A stretch of 8,582 nucleotides of DNA, taken from the NCBI GenBank assembly GCA_016550425.1, contig JABXGS010000207.1, positions 1-8,582 of the forward strand, read 5' to 3'. Within the stretch, counting starts at the first letter, position 1. Each line of letters starts with the position of its first letter. The translations under genes were made by a program, and so were the position numbers. The notes under the pieces were generated by a model. That model had not been told where the DNA came from and made no database searches. It worked only from the letters and a program-made list of their open reading frames with translations. The stretch is from an archaeon. Lineage in GTDB: Archaea > Asgardarchaeota > Hermodarchaeia > Hermodarchaeales > Hermodarchaeaceae. This document shows, piece by piece, positions 1 through 7,018 of this stretch.

Positions 1-1275
1 AGGATTGCGGAAGAAGATCTTGTGGGAATGACTGATCAAGAAGCCTTGGGCTTACTCAATTTTCTCCAAGAGCTTCGACGTAATTATGCAAGCTATGTTA
101 ATAAAATCCAAGAGCAGAATTATCGAGAAGTACTCAAAGAAATTGATGAAGCTCGCCAAGAACTCTATAATCACCTTGTACTCCTATCTTGGGAACTCTC
201 TGCTACAGCTCATCGTAGATTAATACGCCAAATAGCCCCCGATTTAGTGCTTATCAATTATCTGATGGCTCTTTGCTATCTCTATCTCGGCGAACGGGGC
301 GATTTAGAGAAATCAAAACAAGCCATTGATGAATGCAATAGAATTTTACTTAGCGTTCGACCGGATGCATCCACTTATCAGCGCTTAATGGTTATGACGC
401 ATATCCTTCGTATCACGATTAATTTACTGCTTGAGGATTTTGAATCCGCGACGATGTATTTTACAATATTCGCTCGTAAAACCCAGGACTGGGGATTTGT
501 CCATGAGCAGGCCACAGCTCAAGCTCTCTATCTAGCACTCTTAGTAATTCGTGGGGAAATTACCTCAACCGAATTTCCTTCTATTACCGATCCCGAAGAG
601 GTGATTCGGTTTCTTATTGACCTTTCATCAATTTATTTTGCCCTCCGACGGTTTGACGAGGCTTGGAAACTCCTCAACCAAGTGCTTCTAATCATTCAGT
701 ACTTTGAAATATCAGAGGTCTTGGAACCTGTTCTTCAGCGAATGATTCTCGTCTATTATGCTGAAGGGCGTCAACGAAACGAGGAATTTGAAGCGATTTC
801 TTCTAACTTGCTGAAATGGTTGCAAGAACTTGATCACGACACAACCTCTGTGGAAGCGTTAAAGGCAGAACTTTCTGAAACCGCCGAAGCACCTTTGGAG
901 CACTTTACTGAAAAAAGTCTAGCAGCGGATAAGCTTCACCCTGATTTACAAGATTGGCTAACTGTCATTGATCGAGTAGATACCGTGCTCCTCCAAGGAA
1001 GCATCCTCATCTGTCGTAGCCGCCGATTAACTTGGAATATTGCATTACTCATTCAAGGCGTTCTTCAGGAAGAAAAAGCCAAGGGGGGTGAACAAGTAAA
1101 GCTCGGGGAAGGAAAATTCCGGGTCACCGATCCACCTCCAAGTCTCAAGGAACGATACCGCATCTTTGCACTCATCCATTCCGACCCAACAGGAAGCAGC
1201 CGTATCTATGTCCGTGGAGGTCAAGGTTTACGCCTTCTTGAACTAGGCACACTCATAGATGATAGTATCCACTAA
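1..1275 (+). CDS. TPR-like helical protein of unknown function, upstream of bax1 (5' end probably outside window)
   Basis: I do not recognise a named family. The frame has no stop back to base 1, and neither the GTG at 22 nor the ATG at 28 has a convincing Shine-Dalgarno sequence, so the gene probably begins left of the window. If it starts at GTG 22 the product is 417 aa. Counting from there, residues 5-60 look like a long charged helix or coiled coil. Residues 70-265 are helical hairpins resembling degenerate tetratricopeptide repeats, clearest at 83-111 (ALCYLYLG then KSKQAIDECNRIL) and 195-224 (IYFALRRFDEAWKLLNQVL). Residues 305-417 look like a small mixed alpha/beta domain. No catalytic motif, signal peptide or membrane segment is visible. 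TPR-like folds usually bind proteins, so a scaffold role is an inference. The gene ends 22 nt before the preferred bax1 start, so the two are probably co-transcribed. Confidence 0.75.
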   Translation, partial: RIAEEDLVGMTDQEALGLLNFLQELRRNYASYVNKIQEQNYREVLKEIDEARQELYNHLVLLSWELSATAHRRLIRQIAPDLVLINYLMALCYLYLGERGDLEKSKQAIDECNRILLSVRPDASTYQRLMVMTHILRITINLLLEDFESATMYFTIFARKTQDWGFVHEQATAQALYLALLVIRGEITSTEFPSITDPEEVIRFLIDLSSIYFALRRFDEAWKLLNQVLLIIQYFEISEVLEPVLQRMILVYYAEGRQRNEEFEAISSNLLKWLQELDHDTTSVEALKAELSETAEAPLEHFTEKSLAADKLHPDLQDWLTVIDRVDTVLLQGSILICRSRRLTWNIALLIQGVLQEEKAKGGEQVKLGEGKFRVTDPPPSLKERYRIFALIHSDPTGSSRIYVRGGQGLRLLELGTLIDDSIH

Positions 1276-1285
1276 ATTTCTGAAA

Positions 1286-1290
1286 GAGGT
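1286..1290 (+). promoter_or_regulatory. Ribosome binding site that sets the bax1 start
   Basis: GAGGT lies 7 nt before the ATG at 1298, a standard Shine-Dalgarno spacing. The farther ATG at 1259 overlaps the previous gene by 17 bp and has no comparable site. This favours 1298 as the real start. Confidence 0.7.
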
Positions 1291-1297
1291 ACAACGC

Positions 1298-2578
1298 ATG
1301 GTCTTGCGACTACAATATCTTAAATATCAGATAAGAGGTTCCTCTCTGCTTCCTTATTTTCTCATCTTTCCCAAAGACCAAGCACTCCCCCAACGCTTAA
1401 TCGAATACCTCGAAAGCAATCTGGGGAAAAGAAGAGGGAATCTTGACTTGGATACTCCTTTGACTTGGGCGCCAGATAATCGAGTGGTACGCGCTTTATT
1501 TGCGACTCTGTTCAATCGATTCTATTCATTTTCACAGCAAGAATTGACTGGATTATTAGAGGACTCGCAGCTAGGTGAGATTCGCCGTCATGGCATCGAT
1601 TCGTTGGAGGCATTCCGCCTTTGGTATTGGCAATTTATCCAAACCAAATATGGTGGATTCTTTACACGAGAAAAGCGCCCTAAGATATTCACTGAAGTAG
1701 CTCAAACCCTCAATTTGCCTTCTGATGTAATTGCTTCTCTACTTACAGCTCATCGCGACGAAGAAACACGTCTCCAAAGAAATAATTCCCTCCCCTCTGC
1801 AGAAAATGCCATTGGTGGGTATAATTATGAAATACTGGAAACGCTTCTCTACAACAGCGACACTGTGACTCTTTCCATTAGTGGTAAAAGCCTAGGTGCT
1901 ACTGCACGGGCTCTCTTAAAATATACCAAACGCTATGGCGTTTTGGTTGACCTTGAATCAGTCTCATCGGGACTTCGTGCAACAATAGTCGGTCCGCGTG
2001 TATTTTTCGGACGCGCTTCATCATTCGGATGGAATATCGCTCAAGTGATAACTGGCTTATTACAAGACTCCATTAGTCTCGGTGTATATTTAGAATCACT
2101 CTCGATTGATGTAATCCTTAGAGATCGAAAATATGCGGTGGAGCTGGATTCTGACTCGATTCCCGTTCTTTACCCCCCACGTGCAACACGGATATCTGAG
2201 GCATTCCTTGATTCAAAGGTTGAAGAGCAATTCTATTGGAGTTGGCACAACAATAAGTTTCGAGGCTGGGATATCATTCGTGAACCTGAAGCATTCATTT
2301 TTGGATCCACACTGATTATTCCAGATTTTGCCCTTGTGCGGGGTGAAGAACGGGTATTAGTCGAAATCATTGGCTATTGGCGCGATGAGTACACCCAAAA
2401 GAAATGTTCACAATTAGAGCTTTTAAAACAAAAAGGGCTTCAACACATGATCCTTCTCGTTGACACCAAGCATCGGAAAGCGTTTACTAACGCTCCATAT
2501 CCCGTGGTTTTCTATCGCTCACGAGCCAACCGGTATGAAATTCCCTATGGTAAAATTTTGAAAGAACTTCCCCCATGA
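1298..2578 (+). CDS. bax1: Bax1-like endonuclease (DUF790 family), probable partner of archaeal XPB helicase
   Basis: The product is 426 aa from ATG 1298, chosen for its Shine-Dalgarno site; ATG 1259 would add 13 residues. The N-terminus (LRLQYLKYQIRGSSLLPYFL) resembles the start of Bax1/DUF790 proteins. The middle, about residues 175-265, carries the family pattern YNYEILETLLYNSD ... VGPRVFFGRASSFGWNIAQ. The C-terminal nuclease part has E309/E310, then IPDF with D343, then LVEIIGYW with E356, and Y365 with K368/K369; this matches the acidic PD-(D/E)XK-like core of the family. In studied archaea Bax1 binds XPB and cuts DNA next to the region the helicase opens, which suggests a nucleotide-excision-repair role. 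Here the visible upstream neighbour is a TPR-like protein; an XPB gene could lie further left. The family call is firm. The repair role comes from the family. Confidence 0.87.
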   Translation: MVLRLQYLKYQIRGSSLLPYFLIFPKDQALPQRLIEYLESNLGKRRGNLDLDTPLTWAPDNRVVRALFATLFNRFYSFSQQELTGLLEDSQLGEIRRHGIDSLEAFRLWYWQFIQTKYGGFFTREKRPKIFTEVAQTLNLPSDVIASLLTAHRDEETRLQRNNSLPSAENAIGGYNYEILETLLYNSDTVTLSISGKSLGATARALLKYTKRYGVLVDLESVSSGLRATIVGPRVFFGRASSFGWNIAQVITGLLQDSISLGVYLESLSIDVILRDRKYAVELDSDSIPVLYPPRATRISEAFLDSKVEEQFYWSWHNNKFRGWDIIREPEAFIFGSTLIIPDFALVRGEERVLVEIIGYWRDEYTQKKCSQLELLKQKGLQHMILLVDTKHRKAFTNAPYPVVFYRSRANRYEIPYGKILKELPP

Positions 2579-2719
2579 ATTTACACGCTGTAATGATTTA
2601 TTACCACTCTTTTCCAGTGAGTAAACGGATGCTTTAAATAGAGAAGCAAATACTGGATGCTTCAGCGAGAAACGGATGGGCTGATGCCTTGGAATTTCAC
2701 CAATTATAATCTACCATTG

Positions 2720-2725
2720 TTTTTT
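2720..2725 (+). terminator. Possible T-rich terminator after bax1
   Basis: A run of six T, continuing as a pyrimidine-rich stretch to about 2734, lies 142 nt after the bax1 stop and just before the pheS TATA-like box. Archaeal RNA polymerase often stops at T-rich tracts without a strong hairpin. The distance from the gene makes this uncertain. Confidence 0.3.
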
Positions 2726-2737
2726 CTCTTCCCCTAG

Positions 2738-2745
2738 TTTTATAC
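2738..2745 (+). promoter_or_regulatory. TATA-like box, candidate promoter of pheS-pheT
   Basis: TTTTATAC resembles an archaeal TATA box. A start about 25 nt downstream, near 2768, would give a leader of roughly 27 nt that includes the GGAGG site at 2786-2790. Its position after a T-run and before the first gene of a two-gene operon supports the call. No clear purine-rich BRE is seen. Confidence 0.4.
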
Positions 2746-2794
2746 ACTCTGCAGCCCCACAGGTTCTCTACGTACAATACAGGATGGAGGACAG

Positions 2795-4336
2795 ATGAAG
2801 TATAGACTCTCCAAAAAAGCTCAACAAATCCTAGCTTATCTCAAAACTACAAATCAACCTTCCGATGCCAAATCTATCGCAAAAACTCTTTCTCTCAACG
2901 AAACCACGGTAAGAAGCCTCTTACTGAGCCTTCATTCACAAAAATTCATTAAAGAATGTGCAACCCAAACGACCCGATTTTACCAGCTTACAGCTGAAGG
3001 AGAGCACTTTGCCAAAATTGGACTTCCTGAAGTTCGCCTCGTCACAATCCTCTCGAAACTTGGTGGGGAAGCTTCCGTAAAAACAGTCGCGAAAGACAAA
3101 TTACTGAACGCAACTGAACAACAACTTGCTCTCGGATGGGCTCGTCGGAATAATTGGGTAACGGTATCAAAACGTGAAGGAGAAACTTGGTTACAACTCA
3201 CACCCACGGCGCTAAAATCAGCAACCAATCATCCATTACAGCTAGCACTGACTGCAGGTGTAGAAATAGGAACACTAAATGAACATCAACTTGAACTCGA
3301 CTCTAAAACTCGGAAATCGGTTCAACAAGATTTAGATAAACGTCAACTTGCCGAACTTGTAACCCACCAAACTGTTTCCTACATCATCACCGCTAAAGGC
3401 AGTCAAGCACTTGAAAGAGCCGCATTAGAAACGGATATGATCCAAGATTTGACTCCGGCGCTCTTGAAATCAGGTAATTGGAAAGACAGGCCTTTTCTAC
3501 CCTACAATCTTGGAGCACCAACTTCACCTATCTATCCAGGGAAGAAGCATCCTTACATTGAATTCATTGATCGGGTGCGACGAATTCTTATCGGCTTAGG
3601 ATTTCAAGAAGCACAAGGACCTCTTGTTGAACTCGAATTTTGGAATAATGACGCACTCTTCATGCCTCAAGATCACGTTGCTCGGGAAGTCCACGATTTG
3701 TACCATATTAAAACACCCAAATGTCTAGGTACAGTTCAAAATCCAACAGTGTTCAAGCAAGTAGCCAAAACCCATGAGAATGGTTGGACAACGGGGTCCA
3801 CCGGTTGGCAATATAAGTACAATTTCAATGTAGCCCGCCAATTAGTGATGCGTAGTCAAACAACTGCTGTCTCTGTACGCTATCTCGTTGAGCACCAGAA
3901 AGCACCTTTACGCATGTTTAGTATTGATCGGAACTTCCGTCCTGAGAAATTTGATGCTACCCACTCTGCAGAGTTCCATCAGTGTGAAGGCATTATTGGT
4001 GGTGAAGGACTTACACTCCGTGACCTCATGGGCTATCTTCGTGCAATCGCAGAGGGAGTTGGTATTAAAAAATTAAAGTTCAAACCCGGATTCTTCCCCT
4101 TCACGGAACCCTCCATTGAAGGATTCATTCATATTCCTGGACTAGGTTGGAAGGAGGCTTTACCAGGAGGAATTTTCCGCCCGGAAGTCACACTTCCACT
4201 CGGTGTCGACTTTCCAGTTCTAGCCTGGGGCATTGGTATAGACCGCCTAGCCATGGCTGCCCTCAGAATTAATGATATTCGGGAATTAGTAACTCGGGAC
4301 CTCGGTTGGCTTCGGAGGGCTTCTTTAAGATTTTAA
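2795..4336 (+). CDS. pheS: Phenylalanyl-tRNA synthetase, alpha subunit
   Basis: This 513-aa class II aminoacyl-tRNA synthetase subunit binds ATP and phenylalanine and charges tRNA-Phe, working with PheT in an alpha2beta2 cytoplasmic enzyme. Residues 1-75, 80-140 and 145-205 look like three winged-helix modules, the N-terminal layout of archaeal and eukaryotic alpha subunits; bacterial ones have a coiled coil instead. The catalytic domain spans about 225-513. Motif 1 lies around 276-298 (PQDHVARE). Motif 2 starts at FRPE (381-384), with H390, E393 and Q396. The FKPGFFPFTEPSIE stretch is at 429-442, and motif 3 is GIGIDR (479-484). GGAGG at 2786-2790 lies 4 nt before the ATG, which is tight but acceptable. 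All key motifs are intact. pheT follows 13 nt later. Confidence 0.97.
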   Translation: MKYRLSKKAQQILAYLKTTNQPSDAKSIAKTLSLNETTVRSLLLSLHSQKFIKECATQTTRFYQLTAEGEHFAKIGLPEVRLVTILSKLGGEASVKTVAKDKLLNATEQQLALGWARRNNWVTVSKREGETWLQLTPTALKSATNHPLQLALTAGVEIGTLNEHQLELDSKTRKSVQQDLDKRQLAELVTHQTVSYIITAKGSQALERAALETDMIQDLTPALLKSGNWKDRPFLPYNLGAPTSPIYPGKKHPYIEFIDRVRRILIGLGFQEAQGPLVELEFWNNDALFMPQDHVAREVHDLYHIKTPKCLGTVQNPTVFKQVAKTHENGWTTGSTGWQYKYNFNVARQLVMRSQTTAVSVRYLVEHQKAPLRMFSIDRNFRPEKFDATHSAEFHQCEGIIGGEGLTLRDLMGYLRAIAEGVGIKKLKFKPGFFPFTEPSIEGFIHIPGLGWKEALPGGIFRPEVTLPLGVDFPVLAWGIGIDRLAMAALRINDIRELVTRDLGWLRRASLRF

Positions 4337-4337
4337 T

Positions 4338-4344
4338 GAGGTGA
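4338..4344 (+). promoter_or_regulatory. Ribosome binding site that sets the pheT start
   Basis: GAGGTGA is a very strong match to the anti-Shine-Dalgarno end of archaeal 16S rRNA and lies 5 nt before ATG 4350. The in-frame GTG at 4341 sits inside this site, so it is probably part of the binding site and not the start. The site begins 2 nt after the pheS stop, consistent with translational coupling. Confidence 0.75.
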
Positions 4345-4349
4345 ACACC

Positions 4350-6017
4350 ATGAATGTCGAAGTACGCATTACAGATCTTCAAAACTTAATCGGAAAAGAC
4401 CTCTCCCTTGAAGAACTAGAAGAAAACTTGTTCTTAATCAAATGTGAAATAGATCGCATAGACGATGGTGTTGCTACCATTGAGGTCAATCCCGATCGAG
4501 TAGATATGCTCTCTACCGAGGGCATTGCTCGTGCGCTAAAAGGATTCTTAGAAATCGAAACCGGAGCACCAAAATTCCCCATTAAAAAATCCAAATGGCA
4601 GGCTATTGTTGATAAATCGGTGGAAAAGATACGACCTTTTCTTGCCTGTGGGATTATCCGTGGACTTACCCTTGATGATGACCTAATCGCTGAATTTATG
4701 CAACTCCAAGAACGTCTTACTAGCACTTTCGGCCGAAATCGGAAACGAACCAGCATTGGACTTTATGTTCTGGACCTCATAACACCTCCAATTTATTATC
4801 GAACCGAACTCCCTGATGCCATCCATTTTGTACCCCTAGAATTTCATAAGGAACTCACTGCAAAACAGATATTACGCAATCATCCCAAAGGTCAGGAATT
4901 CGGAGGTATTATCAAAGATCATCCCCGTTATCCTCTCTTAGTCGATGCTGAAGGGAAGGTTCTCAGTTTACCCCCTGTCATTAACAGTAATGATTTGGGT
5001 CGGTTGTTGATAACGACAAAAGATGTGTTTGTCGAAGTTACGGGAACGCACAAGCAAACTGCACTTCAATCTCTAAATATCGTTATTACCGCCTTAGCGG
5101 AGAGAGGAGGGACATTGGAGGAGGTTGAGGTTGTTTATCCGACTCACCGTGAATCATTGCCTAATCTTGCATTAACACCACGTGAGGTTTCGATAGACCG
5201 CATTAATAGAACAATTGGTTATGACTTCGGTGGTCCAGCAATCATTCGCGCTCTTAAAAGAATGCGAATGGATGCCAAACATGATCAAACAACTATTCAT
5301 GTTGGCATTCCTGCCTACCGAGTCGACATCCTCCACGACGTTGATATCATCGAAGATGTAGCGATTGGATACGGATATAATCGAATTGAACCCGAACTTC
5401 CTCAAACGATGACTGTTGGACAAGAACTTCCCATGACCACCATGTTACGTACCATCCGTGATCTTATGGTAGGTCTTGGGTATCAAGAAATTACCAACTA
5501 TGTTCTAACCAACAGCCGTGTGTTCTTTGAGAAGATGAATCTGTCGAAAAAAGCTGTTGTAGAAATTGCAAATCCCAAATCAATGGAATATCATCTTGCC
5601 CGTAACAAGTTGCTACCTGGACTCTTAGCTTTCTTGGGAGAAAATACAGCTCAAGAACTACCTCATCGCGTGTTCGAATTAGGTTCAGTTGTGAAAGTGA
5701 ATCCACAAGCTGAAACGTGCACAGACACGGTTCATAATCTCGCAGCGGCAATTGTTAATTCACGCGTAGATATCACAGCCCTCAAAGCAGAATTGCTCAC
5801 ATTACTAGCCAACCTTGGTCTAAAAGGGAAGGTTACAAAAGCTTCACATCCTTCATTCATCAAAGGGCGAGTTGCTAATATTACCATTAGCAGGCAACGC
5901 CTTGGGTTACTTGGTGAAATTCATCCTGCTGTCTTACACAATTATGGAATTGAAGCACCTTGTGTGGCCTTTGAATTTCAGATTCTTGCGGATTGGCTGC
6001 CAAAAATGGGTCAATGA
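4350..6017 (+). CDS. pheT: Phenylalanyl-tRNA synthetase, beta subunit
   Basis: The product is 555 aa from ATG 4350; starting at GTG 4341 would add three residues. It is the structural and editing partner of PheS. In 555-aa numbering, residues 1-85 form the N-terminal domain. About 95-255 is the B3/4 editing domain, with RTSIGLYVLD, FGGIIKDHPRYPLL and PPVINSNDLGR. About 280-352 is the B5 domain, with IDRINRTIGYDF, IPAYRVDILHDVDIIEDVA and GYGYNRI. About 357-555 is the inactive class II synthetase-like fold that pairs with PheS. There is no N-terminal EMAP-like tRNA-binding domain and no C-terminal FDX-ACB domain. That fits the short archaeal/eukaryotic type (bacterial PheT is near 800 aa), so it is not a truncation. 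It shares an operon with pheS. Confidence 0.96.
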   Translation: MNVEVRITDLQNLIGKDLSLEELEENLFLIKCEIDRIDDGVATIEVNPDRVDMLSTEGIARALKGFLEIETGAPKFPIKKSKWQAIVDKSVEKIRPFLACGIIRGLTLDDDLIAEFMQLQERLTSTFGRNRKRTSIGLYVLDLITPPIYYRTELPDAIHFVPLEFHKELTAKQILRNHPKGQEFGGIIKDHPRYPLLVDAEGKVLSLPPVINSNDLGRLLITTKDVFVEVTGTHKQTALQSLNIVITALAERGGTLEEVEVVYPTHRESLPNLALTPREVSIDRINRTIGYDFGGPAIIRALKRMRMDAKHDQTTIHVGIPAYRVDILHDVDIIEDVAIGYGYNRIEPELPQTMTVGQELPMTTMLRTIRDLMVGLGYQEITNYVLTNSRVFFEKMNLSKKAVVEIANPKSMEYHLARNKLLPGLLAFLGENTAQELPHRVFELGSVVKVNPQAETCTDTVHNLAAAIVNSRVDITALKAELLTLLANLGLKGKVTKASHPSFIKGRVANITISRQRLGLLGEIHPAVLHNYGIEAPCVAFEFQILADWLPKMGQ

Positions 6018-6034
6018 CTCCGTCGCCACTAAGA

Positions 6035-6043
6035 TTATAATAT
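6035..6043 (+). promoter_or_regulatory. TATA-like box, candidate promoter of the membrane-protein gene
   Basis: TTATAATAT lies 18 nt after the pheT stop and about 95 nt before the next start. A transcript starting some 25 nt downstream would have a leader of roughly 70 nt holding two small hairpins. It could equally be chance in AT-rich spacer, with read-through from pheT supplying transcription. Confidence 0.3.
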
Positions 6044-6094
6044 GAGATATCTAAAGTAATTGAAGGGTTTGTTCTCAACCTCGACGCTTTACCT

Positions 6095-6117
6095 AGAGAT
6101 TCCCTGATAAAATCTCT
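6095..6117 (+). repeat. Small inverted repeat in the leader of the membrane-protein gene
   Basis: AGAGATT at 6095-6101 pairs perfectly with AATCTCT at 6111-6117 around a 9-nt loop, 20 nt before the start codon. A weaker GGTT/AACC stem lies just upstream (6066-6069 with 6077-6080). No T-run follows, so it is not an obvious terminator. No known riboswitch is recognised. Confidence 0.35.
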
Positions 6118-6137
6118 CTCCATCGTGGTGCATAACC

Positions 6138-6998
6138 TTGGCAAAGCATACTAATCTCATGTCTCGGCTAATACAATTAACCGCGCTAATCTTCTTTATT
6201 TATGCCGCATATCGGCTCTATCGGTACTTCACGAATTGGCTTCCTTATCCTGAATTCATGATTTATGCCATTTTCACGGCAATCGTGATCGGCACTGGTG
6301 CGCTCATTTTTGATGATGTGTTCAAACCCGGAAATGACTATGTCGGATGGGCATTCCTCTTTGGTGTCGGTTTCCTTTCAATTATTTTTGGTGTTGTATT
6401 CTTTTTTATTCCCCCTTTCACAGGTAGTCCAAGTGGCATAATTGGTACCCTGATTGGACCCATTTGGTCTCGTGCCATCTTTTTCATAGTAATGGGGATT
6501 ATCCTGGTTATCGAATCACTTCTCATCCGTCGGGAAGTTGTTCCTGGTGACCATGGATTAAACTCTGACACTATTGGGCCAGTTATTCTCAAGTTTACAG
6601 CAATCTTTGGTCTTGCAATTGGTGGCTATCAAATGTCCTGGGTTCTCTTTCCCTTCTTTCGAGATGTAAGCATCTTTATCCTGATGCCACTACTTCTCTC
6701 AGCCCTTGGTTTCGTACTTGTTTGTAGTATCCTCATCATCTATGTTGAAACCCAGAGACGCCAACCCCACTTTCGAATGCGCCGTTTTCCACTTTTACTA
6801 AGTTTCTTGCTATTACTACTAACTCTACCAAATACTGCCATTTACCTTCAGATATATCTAGGAACTGTCCCAGTAACACCAGAAGAAGCAACGATATTCT
6901 TTAACTTGCTTTTCAATGCCATAACGGCATTGGGAGCAAGTATCACACTGCTATTAACCTCATTCTATGTTGTCTATCATCCGACCAAAGCTCGCTAG
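6138..6998 (+). CDS. Polytopic membrane protein of unknown function, about 8 TM segments
   Basis: I do not recognise a family for this 286-aa protein. Hydrophobic stretches that look like membrane helices lie at about 10-27, 38-58, 69-92, 112-131, 149-169, 177-203, 216-238 and 254-280. Positive residues cluster after segment 4 (RR at 131-132), between segments 6 and 7 (QRRQPHFRMRR) and at the C-terminus (HPTKAR), which predicts both ends inside the cell. No transporter signature, cysteine motif or soluble domain is seen. TTG 6138 is chosen because GGTG lies 7 nt upstream; ATG 6159 would remove seven residues and has no Shine-Dalgarno sequence. It lies 120 nt after pheT, so a functional link to the synthetase is not implied. 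The reading frame ends inside a strong hairpin. Confidence 0.8.
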   Translation: MAKHTNLMSRLIQLTALIFFIYAAYRLYRYFTNWLPYPEFMIYAIFTAIVIGTGALIFDDVFKPGNDYVGWAFLFGVGFLSIIFGVVFFFIPPFTGSPSGIIGTLIGPIWSRAIFFIVMGIILVIESLLIRREVVPGDHGLNSDTIGPVILKFTAIFGLAIGGYQMSWVLFPFFRDVSIFILMPLLLSALGFVLVCSILIIYVETQRRQPHFRMRRFPLLLSFLLLLLTLPNTAIYLQIYLGTVPVTPEEATIFFNLLFNAITALGASITLLLTSFYVVYHPTKAR

Positions 6999-7018
6999 CT
7001 TTGGTCATTCCACTTTTT
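6983..7018 (+). terminator. Hairpin plus T-run terminator between convergent genes
   Basis: GACCAAAGCT (6983-6992) is the perfect reverse complement of AGCTTTGGTC (6997-7006), giving a 10-bp stem with a CGCT loop. Five T follow at 7014-7018, 7 nt past the stem. The stem includes the last codons and the TAG stop (6996-6998) of the membrane-protein gene. On the minus strand the hairpin follows the THEP1 stop by 10 nt but has no T-run after it, so the T-run favours plus-strand termination. Intrinsic hairpin terminators are less usual in archaea than T-tracts. Confidence 0.6.

Noticed and set aside
2133..2315. 60-codon frame inside bax1
   Set aside because: It lies wholly within a well-supported gene in another frame and has no family features.
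2575..2637. 20-codon frame whose ATG overlaps the bax1 stop as ATGA
   Set aside because: It is very short, lacks a good ribosome site and has no recognisable sequence; the overlap is probably chance.
2579..2794. Search of the longest spacer for a tRNA, C/D-box RNA or CRISPR repeats
   Set aside because: No cloverleaf, no properly spaced C and D boxes and no repeat-spacer array could be seen.
4379..4756. 125-codon minus-strand frame opposite pheT
   Set aside because: It is serine- and arginine-rich and antisense to the conserved PheT N-terminal and B3/4 regions, typical of a shadow frame.
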